Source: Ahniella sp. (GTDB taxonomy: Bacteria; Pseudomonadota; Gammaproteobacteria; Xanthomonadales; Ahniellaceae). From it: a DNA stretch of 64,000 nucleotides. Made by a program: the position numbers and the translations under genes. This document shows, one piece after another, positions 33,780 through 41,926 of this stretch. Each line of letters starts with the position of its first letter. Position 1 is the stretch's first letter. The notes under the pieces are model-generated. The model was not told the origin of the DNA. It searched no databases and worked only from the letters and a program-made list of their open reading frames with translations. The stretch covers positions 62,001 to 126,000 of the forward strand of contig JADJRU010000004.1 in the NCBI GenBank assembly GCA_016712105.1. Reading direction: 5' to 3'.

Positions 33780-35393
33780 ATGAATGCGCCCGAATTCCTG
33801 CAGGACAGCCCCGACGCCCTGACAGATCGCGCCCTGCGGCGTGTGCAGGAGTATCTGGCGCGTGGCCTCCATGATGCGGCCGAAGCTGCAGCCGTGGCAC
33901 AAGCCAAACGGACGCCGCACCGGTTCGACGTGTGGCTTGTGGCCAGTTTTGCTCATGGTGCGGCAGGTCACGTTCGAGCAGCCGAGTTTGCAGTCGGTCG
34001 GGCGCTGGCCATTCGTCCGGCACATCCCAGCGCCATGTTGCAGCATGCCCGGCTGAGTCTGGCCAACGGCCGTACGGCGGCGGCACTGGCGTCTCTCGGC
34101 GCCTTGGCCGAAGAACACGTGTTGGACCACGACCTTGGCCTTCGGGTCATTGAAATGTTGAACCGCCTCGGCGAGTGCGAGCGCGCGCAGGCCCTGGTAC
34201 TGAATCTCCAGGGGCGCAGCGACGAAGAATCCGTACCCTTGATGCTGGCGCAGGCAGAAACCTTTGCTCAATCGGGCGACTGGGACAACGCCGCGTCGAT
34301 TTATGCGGAGTTGGTCAAGACACAACCACGCATGGCCTATGCACAGTTGGGTCTGGCCAAACTGCAGCCTGACCGGGTCGATGGCCGATTGCTGGAACAA
34401 TATCTGACACAAGCGCAAGCTGGCACCGACACCGAAGTCTGGCTCGCCCACGCGGCATACCGCGCCTTCGAGGCGGCAGGTGATTTCGCTTCGGCATCGC
34501 GGATGCTGACCCGTGCCTTGGTGTCCCGTCGACGCCAATATCAATATTCCGCCGCGGCTGATGGCCCGGTGTTTGAAGCGCTGCGCCAATCACTTCCGAT
34601 GCTGGCGACGTCTGCCCGCGAGTCACCTGCCGAGGCCGGCGACGACGTCACGCCGCTGTTCGTGATGGGTTTACCCGGTTCAGGTGCTGCGTTGATCGAG
34701 CGCGTGCTGGGAAATCATCCGCAAGTCTGCAACGGTGGAGAGCTGCCTGAATTTGCCGGGGTGGTGCGTGAGATTGGTGGTTTTGATGGCCAGTCGCTCA
34801 TCAACACGAGCTTGATCGAACGATTTGATCATATTGACTGGGACACCGTGGGCAATCGTTATCGCGAGCGACTGCGCGCCCGGTATCCGGGTGCTCGGTA
34901 CGTGACCGATTGCGGCAATGCCAACCCGCTTTACGCGGCGGCGATCCTGCGCGCCTTGCCCGAGGCACGAGTCATCCATGTCTTGTGTGAACCGATGCAA
35001 CAGTGTTTTGAACTGCTGCGCGAACACGCCGACGAAGCTTGCCCGTATTCGAATGATCAGGCAGAACTGGTCGCGCACTACCTTGCCATGGCGGATTGGA
35101 TGCGTCAGGTCGAGTCGGCTTTTCCGAAGCGTGTCCAGAGCGTGCGGTATGAACAATGGCGCGCGGTCCCGGGTTTGGTCTCGCGTGCGGTGTTCCGATT
35201 CTGCGACTTGTCGTTCGAACCGGGTTGGGAAGATCCGGAGCGCAACCGCAAGCCAATCGGATTCGGAAACCTGTCACGCCGGCAACCAGTCCCCTCCGCC
35301 GCTCAGTCCGAAAATTGGCGAAACCACCGTGAACTCTTGCAGCCCATGCACGGGTTGCTGGCCAATGCGGGCCTGGTGCCGCGCGAGTCCTGA
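33780..35393 (+). CDS. TPR-sulfotransferase fusion protein
   Basis: 537 aa. The N-terminal half (about 1-260) is TPR-like helical repeats rich in Ala (HDAAEAAAVAQAKR, GDWDNAASIYAELVKTQP). The C-terminal half is a sulfotransferase domain with 5'-PAPS loop FVMGLPGSGAALIERVLGNH at about 291-310 and the later VTDCGNANPLYAAAILRALP (3'-PB-like region). Canonical sulfotransferases have K/R in the loop (SGT/SGS after R-G-x). Here the loop is LPGSGAA, with the usual Lys/Ser replaced by Gly-Ala, so activity needs testing. It is convergent with the PqqD-like gene, 5 bp away. Substrate unknown. Confidence 0.8.
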   Translation: MNAPEFLQDSPDALTDRALRRVQEYLARGLHDAAEAAAVAQAKRTPHRFDVWLVASFAHGAAGHVRAAEFAVGRALAIRPAHPSAMLQHARLSLANGRTAAALASLGALAEEHVLDHDLGLRVIEMLNRLGECERAQALVLNLQGRSDEESVPLMLAQAETFAQSGDWDNAASIYAELVKTQPRMAYAQLGLAKLQPDRVDGRLLEQYLTQAQAGTDTEVWLAHAAYRAFEAAGDFASASRMLTRALVSRRRQYQYSAAADGPVFEALRQSLPMLATSARESPAEAGDDVTPLFVMGLPGSGAALIERVLGNHPQVCNGGELPEFAGVVREIGGFDGQSLINTSLIERFDHIDWDTVGNRYRERLRARYPGARYVTDCGNANPLYAAAILRALPEARVIHVLCEPMQQCFELLREHADEACPYSNDQAELVAHYLAMADWMRQVESAFPKRVQSVRYEQWRAVPGLVSRAVFRFCDLSFEPGWEDPERNRKPIGFGNLSRRQPVPSAAQSENWRNHRELLQPMHGLLANAGLVPRES

Positions 35394-35398
35394 TCCGC

Positions 35399-35689
35399 TC
35401 AAGGCTCCGAGGGAACAGGCTCGACCCAGCCGCGGCTGTTCCAGTCAGCCAGGACCACTTCGGCGTCGGCGATCGCCCGACTGGCTTCGATACCGTAGGC
35501 CTTCTGCAGGCAATCAGACAGTTCCGCGAGCGTCGCCGTGTGTTGCATCGCCAGCACCAGTTCGTGGGCACTGTGGTTCGCCTCGAAATAATGGCCGGTC
35601 CCCAGGTCCAGCACGATGGCCGGAACGAGGTCGGTCTGGACGAGAACGTTCGACCGAAAACGGTAGCGGGTAGTTGATTCAGTGTTCAT
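35399..35689 (-). CDS. PqqD-like peptide chaperone protein
   Basis: 96 aa with the RiPP-recognition/PqqD pattern: LVQTDLVPAIVLDLGTGHYFEANHSAHEL, TLAELSDCLQKAYGIEASRA, VVLADWNSRGWV. Such proteins bind leader peptides for radical-SAM enzymes in PQQ and other RiPP pathways. No PqqA, PqqE or other modification enzyme lies nearby. The frame extends to 35767, but the ATG at 35689 (MNTEST) fits the family length. It may instead be one of the orphan PqqD-like proteins that sit near sulfotransferases or HPr kinase-like genes. Confidence 0.75.
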   Translation of the reverse strand: MNTESTTRYRFRSNVLVQTDLVPAIVLDLGTGHYFEANHSAHELVLAMQHTATLAELSDCLQKAYGIEASRAIADAEVVLADWNSRGWVEPVPSEP

Positions 35690-35811
35690 GCGCTCATTTT
35701 GCCGCAGCTTGCAGGCGACGTCACAAAGGTTCACAGGGCCGGATGCCGCACCGCGACAACGCCGCAAGTGGCTGATTTTATGGCACTGAGTGCCATCCGA
35801 ACGGGCGTTTC

Positions 35812-36621
35812 ATGTACGCACCGCACAAACGCTGGTTTCAAACAAATGTTTGCAATGTCCGTTTGCCTGAGTTTACGATTCGCACCGCTGGAGCCATCCG
35901 GCAATTCTTGATGCGAACTGTCCCCAGAGGCACGGCCAACTACGTGATCATCAACTGCGATTTTACGCAGTACATGTGGAACTCGGCTGCCGCGGGTTGT
36001 CTGGCAGGCCAGCTGTCCAGCTTCATCCAGGCCAAGGGCATTACCGACCTCGTCATCCAGACCCACTCGAATGGCGGCAACGTCATGCGCTGGATCATGT
36101 CGAACCCGACTTACGACAGTCGTTACCCCGGCATCATCTCCAAGATCCGCTGGGTCAATGCGCTGGCACCCTCGTCGGCCGGAACGCCGCTGGCGAATGC
36201 CGTGATGAACGGCAACGTCTTCGAACAGTCGCTCGGTTGGCTTGTCGGTTACAAGTCCGACGCCGTGCGAATGCAGCAGACCAGCTGGATGGCTACGTAT
36301 AACGCCAACAACCTGTTTGGTACGGCCGGTCGCCCGGCGTTGCCGAAGTCGTTTTACAGCGTGGTGGGTACCGACGTCGATTCGGCGATCTGGGACCCCG
36401 ACAGCTACTGCGGCGGATACTTCGAGAACGTCGGTCTGGAAACCACCCAGAACTGGCTGAACTCCTGTTCCGACGGCTTCCTTGAGTGCACCTCGCAAGC
36501 CGCTGCCGGTCGTGTCTGGTTCTATGACACGTCGCGCATGGCCGGTGCCGAACCGCTCTCGCACAATCAAAGCCGACGCAAATGCTTCGGGCTTGATGTG
36601 ATTCTCCGTAACGACCTGTGA
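35812..36621 (+). CDS. Lipase-like alpha/beta hydrolase, N-terminus probably missing
   Basis: 269 aa from the ATG at 35812 (another ATG at 35911). The nucleophile elbow appears as VIQTHSNGGNVMRW (G/T-H-S-N-G-G), as in secreted lipases and esterases of this group. Cys-rich C-terminal motifs (YCGGYFEN, CSDGFLECTS) suggest an exported protein with disulfides. Yet no signal peptide is encoded: the sequence starts abruptly, and the region back to the divergent PqqD-like gene (35689) contains none. I infer loss of the N-terminal export signal and oxyanion strand. The catalytic Asp/His cannot be assigned securely. The DUF4785 gene follows directly. Confidence 0.65.
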   Translation: MYAPHKRWFQTNVCNVRLPEFTIRTAGAIRQFLMRTVPRGTANYVIINCDFTQYMWNSAAAGCLAGQLSSFIQAKGITDLVIQTHSNGGNVMRWIMSNPTYDSRYPGIISKIRWVNALAPSSAGTPLANAVMNGNVFEQSLGWLVGYKSDAVRMQQTSWMATYNANNLFGTAGRPALPKSFYSVVGTDVDSAIWDPDSYCGGYFENVGLETTQNWLNSCSDGFLECTSQAAAGRVWFYDTSRMAGAEPLSHNQSRRKCFGLDVILRNDL

Positions 36622-36641
36622 TGGATGCGAGGAAGCGACCC

Positions 36642-37838
36642 ATGAATACGATTCGTCCCCTGGTTTTGACACTCGCATTGGTTTTGGCTGGTACGGCTGA
36701 AGCTCGCGAACTCAGGCTTGCTGCACCCGCCGCTGGCGACCTGAGCCCGACTCAGTTGGTCAGCAGCCCGGCCTCTGCCGAAAAGGCCTCCCGACTTGAA
36801 GCCGCCCCGGTGCAGTTCTCCTGGGTGTTACCTGCAGACCAAACCCTGTCTGCACCGCTCCCGCATCGCGCCGACAGCCGCGAGTTCTGGACACGCGTTT
36901 CGGCGCAGGAACTCTCTGCTGGCAAAACGTTGACGACTTCGGCCAAAGGCGCGCTGATCCGTCTGTCGCCGATCGGCCAAGCCAAAGGTGCTGCCGATCC
37001 GCTGCAAGTGGAAATCACCGCAGGTGGCCAGACTTTTGCCCGCGGCGATGGCTTGAAGAACTCGGCGAACGAAGCCGAGCTCAAGGCAGCCGGCACGTCC
37101 TTTCCGTCCGGCACGCTGGCCTTCCAGTTGAAAGACGAAGTGGGGCAGGGTGACATCACGCTGCGCCTGCCGAAGGCTGCCAACGATTACCTGGTCCATG
37201 TCTTCGAACCGAACAGCGCCGAAGTGCTGAGCCTTCAGACCGATCGGATCACCGCCGTCCATGGTGGCGAGTTCAAGGTGCTGGCTCGATTCAATGCCGG
37301 CGACACCGCGCAGGCAATCGGCGGGTTCCTGAGTTCGCCAACCGGTGAACAGGTTGAGCTATCGTTTGAACGCGAGGGTGACGACTACGTCGCCAAAGTG
37401 CGCCACGACGGCTTGATCGGCGAAGGCGAAGGCCTCTGGGAGATCCATACGTTCGCATCGGCCAATGGGATCCAGCGTGATGCCAAGACGGCGATCGTGT
37501 CGAGTGTGCCGCGTGCACGATTCGCCGGTACCGCTGATCACGCCAAAACCCGCAACGGCAGTCTGCGTCTCCGTGTCGACGTGTCGGTGGCCGCGGCCAG
37601 CCGGTTCGAAGTGCGCGGTATCCTGTTTGGTCGCGACGGCAAAGCCGTTCGCGCCGGAGCAATGGCTTCTTCAGCCGCAATCCTGAAGCCGGGCCAGCAG
37701 TCATTGGATCTGGTTTTTGATGCCGAAACCCTGGCCAAGTCCGGGCTCTCGGCTCCGTACTCAGTCCGCGACCTGACCTTGGTGGATCAAGGGTCCTTGG
37801 CCGTGCAGGAAAGTCGCGCCGCGGGCATCGAACTCTGA
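36642..37838 (+). CDS. DUF4785-domain secreted protein
   Basis: 398 aa from the ATG at 36642. Signal peptide LVLTLALVLAGTAEA; the rest is beta-rich, with Ig-like strand patterns in the C-terminal half (FKVLARFNAGDTAQAIGGFL, SLRLRVDVSVAAASRFEVRGILF). It resembles the DUF4785 family of xanthomonads, usually placed after a lipase-like gene as here. Start choice: gaggaagcg precedes it; the upstream GTG at 36618 overlaps the lipase-like stop. Probably periplasmic or surface-bound; function unknown. A strong terminator follows at 37898. Confidence 0.75.
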   Translation: MNTIRPLVLTLALVLAGTAEARELRLAAPAAGDLSPTQLVSSPASAEKASRLEAAPVQFSWVLPADQTLSAPLPHRADSREFWTRVSAQELSAGKTLTTSAKGALIRLSPIGQAKGAADPLQVEITAGGQTFARGDGLKNSANEAELKAAGTSFPSGTLAFQLKDEVGQGDITLRLPKAANDYLVHVFEPNSAEVLSLQTDRITAVHGGEFKVLARFNAGDTAQAIGGFLSSPTGEQVELSFEREGDDYVAKVRHDGLIGEGEGLWEIHTFASANGIQRDAKTAIVSSVPRARFAGTADHAKTRNGSLRLRVDVSVAAASRFEVRGILFGRDGKAVRAGAMASSAAILKPGQQSLDLVFDAETLAKSGLSAPYSVRDLTLVDQGSLAVQESRAAGIEL

Positions 37839-37897
37839 TTCCAGCACAAGCCGGTCTTCACGTTTGTAGTAGTGGTATCCCCTGACTGATCGATTTT

Positions 37898-37925
37898 GAC
37901 CCGGCTTCGGCCGGGTTTTTCTTTT
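37898..37925 (+). terminator. Rho-independent terminator after DUF4785 gene
   Basis: Stem cccggc-ttcg-gccggg (37900-37915) with a stable UUCG loop, followed by ttttt-c-tttt. Ends the lipase-like/DUF4785 transcript. Confidence 0.9.
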
Positions 37926-37970
37926 CTGCCGTATGCTCGAGTGATCCAGTTTCGATCAGCGAGGTATTTC

Positions 37971-38414
37971 ATGTCTCATGTCCTCATTACCGGCGCCGCT
38001 CGTGGCATTGGCCTCGAGTTGTGCCGGCTCTACGCCAAACGCGGTGACACGGTATTGGCGGTGTGTCGCGGCGTGTCGCCGGAACTCGCCTCGCTGGGTG
38101 TGACCGTCCTTGAGGGGGTCGAGTTGACCCATCAGAGTGATGTCATCAATCTGGCTGCCGCATTGCGAGGTCGTTCGATCGACCTGGCGATCCTCAATGC
38201 CGGCGTCCTGAGTGTCGAATCGTTTGGTGATCTCGAGAAAGAAGTTTCAGTGTTTCTGGTCCATCCCGGTTATGTGCAGACCGACATGACCGGCGGTCGC
38301 GGCGATTCAACACCTGCCGAATCGGCAGAACGAATCGCTCGATTGCTGGATCGACTGGGCCCTTCGGATTCAGGGACGTTCTGGCACGCGAACGGCACAC
38401 CTTTGCCTTGGTGA
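37971..38414 (+). pseudogene. Short-chain dehydrogenase remnant lacking its catalytic core
   Basis: 147 aa instead of about 230-250. The N-terminal NAD(P) motif VLITGAARGIGLEL and NAGVLSVESFGDLE are intact, and so is the late VSVFLVHPGYVQTDMTGG. Everything between is missing: the central strands, the catalytic Ser and the YxxxK. The break at about 38233-38250 (GDLEKEVSVF) keeps the frame. By family comparison some 80-90 residues are gone, so the product cannot be an active SDR. The 3' part stays free of stops, so the deletion is either recent or a short product is retained. Start ATG 37971 has gaggtatttc upstream. Confidence 0.7.
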
Positions 38415-38464
38415 TTCGACCGCTGCACCCTTGTTTTTGAGCCTCGCCACTCCATCTGCTTGTC

Positions 38465-39813
38465 ATGGCCAACGATCTTTCCTCGCCGACAGCACTCGAC
38501 ATTGGTCGACAGATCGGGGAATGGTCGTGGTCCGACGATCAACAGCGGGCGATGGCCGAACAGGCATTCCGCAATGGCTTGGCCATCACCCGCCCGGATG
38601 GCACGAAAATCCCGATTCCCCTGGCGACAGCACCCGTCATAGTCGCTGATGCCGAACTGGATCATCGGGCCGCTTTGGCCCGGGATCTGGCGAGCGCTGC
38701 AGTGAAGGTGGCCACCTGGCGCCTTCAGTCGAATCAGCGCGACGATGTGCTCGCGGCACTCGGCCCGACCGAACAACGGGTATTGGCCAGCCGCATTCAC
38801 GGTGAGCCGGAAACCCTGGCAGTCATGCGTGTGGACTGCCTCGGTACACCCAGCCCGATGGCACTGGAAGTGAACGCGACCATCCCTGCCATGCAGGGTT
38901 ATGCCGATATCGCTGCCGCGGCGTGGTTGTCGCAGGCGTTGCCGGGACATTCGGCACTCCCCAGACTGATCCGCAGCAACGGCTCGAACGTCGCTGCCCT
39001 GTTGCAGGCACTGTTGTTCACCCGGATGAAACGACACTGGTGAACGGATGGCTGGAGGCACAGGGTCGTCGCTGGCCGCTCGTCTATCGTCATCTGTTTG
39101 TGCACCGACTCGAACTCGAACCCAACGAAGCCATCGAACAACTCCTCGCGAGACGCTCCAATCAAGGCACGCTGGTGCTGAATCCGCCAGCGCCTCATGT
39201 CGAGATGAAAAGTACGCTGGCCCGACTGTCCGAAGTGCTGGACCAGCCGGAATGGGCGGCGGCAATCGGACTCACCGCTCGAGAGATCGATGTGGTCGCG
39301 GACCATGTGCCCTGGACTCGCTGGTTGTCGGACCCGGGCCCCGATCGCACTCTCGCCACCCATCGCTGGCTGCATGAAGTGCTCGACACGCCGGAATCGT
39401 TTGTCCTGAAACGAAGCTGGAGTTATGGCGGGCGCGATGTGTTCTTTGGCCGTCATGCGCGGGATCCAGACAAGTTCGAGCCGGCACGAAGGTTGTTTCC
39501 GGGCGTTCGGGATTGGCGGGATTTGTGCGGTCGTGCCGCCAGTGATCGTCAGGGCGGGGGCTTTGTCGTGCAGCGAGTGGTACCGGTCACCCGTTCAGCG
39601 ATCACCTTCGCCACCCCCGATCAACTCCGCACCGTGCAGGCGACGACCGACTTCTCGATGTTCGCCTCGTTTGGTGTGGCAGCCTCCTGGACCGGCGTGT
39701 GTCGCGCTGCCGCATCCGACATCGTCAATATCGCCGGCGGCGGCGGGGTGGTGCCACTGTTGCGCCAATCGGTTGCGGATGAGGTGGCATCACTTCGCAA
39801 CGACCCCGCCTGA
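38465..39813 (+). CDS. ATP-grasp-like protein (frameshifted)
   Basis: About 449 aa when one base is restored. The first frame (38465 to about 39015) carries VDCLGTPSPMALEVNATIPA; the second continues HPDETTLVNGWLEAQGRRWP to 39813 and carries SFVLKRSWSYGGRDVFFG, like an ATP-grasp Lys and Gly-rich loop. Near the end RSAITFATPDQLRTVQATTD and IVNIAGGGGVV resemble the final strands of such enzymes. I infer a glutathionylspermidine-synthase-like or other peptide-ligase-type fold, but the family is not certain. The join near 39005-39019 needs one missing base. It runs directly after the SDR remnant. Confidence 0.6.
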
Positions 39814-39881
39814 GCACACGGCGCACCCATTTCGGGGTTTATAGTCGGCCATGCGTTTGGGTTCTGTCGGGAGGCGTCGGC

Positions 39882-41113
39882 ATGTCGAAGGCATTGGGTT
39901 CCAGAGTATGGATGTCACTCTTTTCCGGCCTTGTGTGCCTGCTTGGCATGGCCACCGCGGCGGCTGATCCCGCGCTGCATGGTCGCTGGTCATTTGATGA
40001 CGAGGGCGAAACACGATTCAGCGAATTCTTCTCCGACGGCCGCGCCGTGATGGACGGCGACCCGTTCCAGTATCGTGCCAGCGACGGACAACTCGTACTG
40101 ATCTATCAGAGTATTGAATTGCCGGGTCAGTATCAGATTGCCGGAAATCGACTGACCATCAGCATGTTCGATGAAGTCACGGTCTATACGCGCGTTGGCG
40201 CCGCGCCCACAAGAGTTCAGCCGAGCTCGTCAGCAAACCCGCGGTTTCGGCCGCCAGACCATCCGGAAAGCTGCCCGCAGACGGTCGTTGGTTGCAGGTG
40301 CAGGACAACGGTTTCGACGTCTTGTTGTCCGGCGACTACGAGAAACTGCAGGCCGTCGCCGGTGGTTTCGTGATTGGTTCCCGCACCCTGCCGGGCATGG
40401 TGCTGGTCTATCCGAATCCGGCTTTGACGACCGCAGAAATCGACCAGGGTGCAGCGCAGGGTTATTCCGACGAGACGATTCAGTTGCAGCCCTCCGGTGC
40501 TGCACGCAGCATCCAGGCAGGCAATGGTCGAGGCAAACAAGTGCCGGTAACCGGCGCACTGAATGGTGAATCCGTGCAGGGTTATATGGCCGGTTATACG
40601 AACGGGCAGGGCAGCGGCGTGACCATCATCGCGTTCACGACACCGGAATCCTGGACGCAAATGCAGACTCACGCCGAAACGATGACCGGGTCCGTTCGCC
40701 TCTACACACCTGAGACATCGCCGCGCCTGGCGCAGGCTCGCCAAGCACTGGCCGGCAACAGCCTGGTCTGGTCGCACAACAGCAATCAGGTCAGCATGAA
40801 CAGCTCCGGTTATCACACGGGTTCCGCCGTGAATGCTTTCGAAGCCTGGCACTGCTGCGCCAACGGTCGCGGTCGATATGAAGGTGCCCGCTCGATGTCG
40901 TATCAGGGCGGTGGGTTGGCGGGCTCGTCCGAATCCGGTCCGGGTGCGTGGGATGGCAGTTGGAGCCTGAATGCGCAGGGCGAGGACTTCGTGCTCGTAT
41001 TCCAGTTCGACGACGGCAGCAGCAATTCCTGGGTGGTGACGGTCGACGACAATGAGAACGTCGCAGTCGATGGCAAACGGGTGGAGGTGAAGCAGGACAG
41101 CATTTGCCAATGA
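39882..41113 (+). CDS. Secreted protein of unknown function (frameshifted)
   Basis: About 410 aa if one base is restored. Signal peptide (MSKALGSRVWMSLFSGLVCLL, ending TAAADP); then a small beta-barrel-like domain (HGRWSFDDEGETRFSEFF). The frame is lost after VYTRVGAA and resumes as PHKSSAELVSK near 40205-40212, consistent with one missing C in a CCC run (gcgccccacaag would read APHK). The rest carries LQVQDNGFDVLLSGDYEKLQ, a Gly/Ser-rich region and a C-terminal WSLNAQGEDFVLVFQF strand pair. Exported; function unknown. Its stop overlaps the next start (ATGA). Confidence 0.65.
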
Positions 41114-41826
41114 ATCGGCGCCTGCCTTTATTGGTTGGCGGATTTCTGTCGGGCCTGGGCATCTTGCTGGGCACAATCGGGATGATTGCCTTCTCGTGGC
41201 GCCTGTTGCCTTGGCTCACCGTTGAACGTTGGCCCACCGCGATGGCAACCATCGTCGACGCGCGCGAAGAATCCACCTCGGGTCGAGGTGGCGTGCGTTC
41301 TTACCGGCCATGGCTGGTCTATCACTACACGTTTGGCAACACGGCGCATCGCGGCGAGGGCTTTGATGTCGCCGGCCATTACAGCAGCGATCGGCCCGGC
41401 GTTCGCCAAATCCTGGACACCCACCCTGCGGGGGCCAGAGTTTCGGTATTCGTCAACCCTGACGATCACGCCGAATCGTATGTCGCACGAGGCAGTGCGG
41501 GCGGTCTGATCATCCTTCTGTTGCCGCCCTTGTTTTTCGTACTCGGACTCTGCGGCGCAGGCATCACTTTGGCCGGGGCGATGGGCGCCTTCGCACCGGA
41601 ATCCAATCATCTACTGGCGCGCGGACAACGAGCCATGGCAGCGTGGTTCTTCCGCGGACAAACAATGCGGATCCTGGTCTTTGGATCGTTCGGAAGTGTC
41701 ATCGCCGCATTGCTGGTGTTCGGTGTCCTTCGTCGCGATTGGGTGCTGATCGGCATTGCGGCCGGGCTTGCTTATGGCCTTTGGGTTGCAACAAAAATGC
41801 CACATTCCAGGCGCACCCGACGTTGA
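41110..41826 (+). CDS. DUF3592-type membrane protein
   Basis: 238 aa with membrane helices at about 8-30, 130-160, 180-200 and 205-225. Between the first two lies an exported loop with TMATIVDAREE-like (AMATIVDAREEST) and a strand pair ending FVNPDDHAESYV, the pattern of DUF3592 proteins. The ATG at 41110 overlaps the stop of the upstream secreted protein, so they are coupled and may act in one envelope process. Substrate or partner unknown. Confidence 0.7.
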   Translation: MNRRLPLLVGGFLSGLGILLGTIGMIAFSWRLLPWLTVERWPTAMATIVDAREESTSGRGGVRSYRPWLVYHYTFGNTAHRGEGFDVAGHYSSDRPGVRQILDTHPAGARVSVFVNPDDHAESYVARGSAGGLIILLLPPLFFVLGLCGAGITLAGAMGAFAPESNHLLARGQRAMAAWFFRGQTMRILVFGSFGSVIAALLVFGVLRRDWVLIGIAAGLAYGLWVATKMPHSRRTRR

Positions 41827-41926
41827 TTCCGGGTTGGTTTATTTGTCAGCCCAAAGATGCTTGAATCGGACGGCCTGCTGACGAGGGACAGCTGGTCAAT
41901 CCGTCCATCTGTCTTGGGAGATCGTC

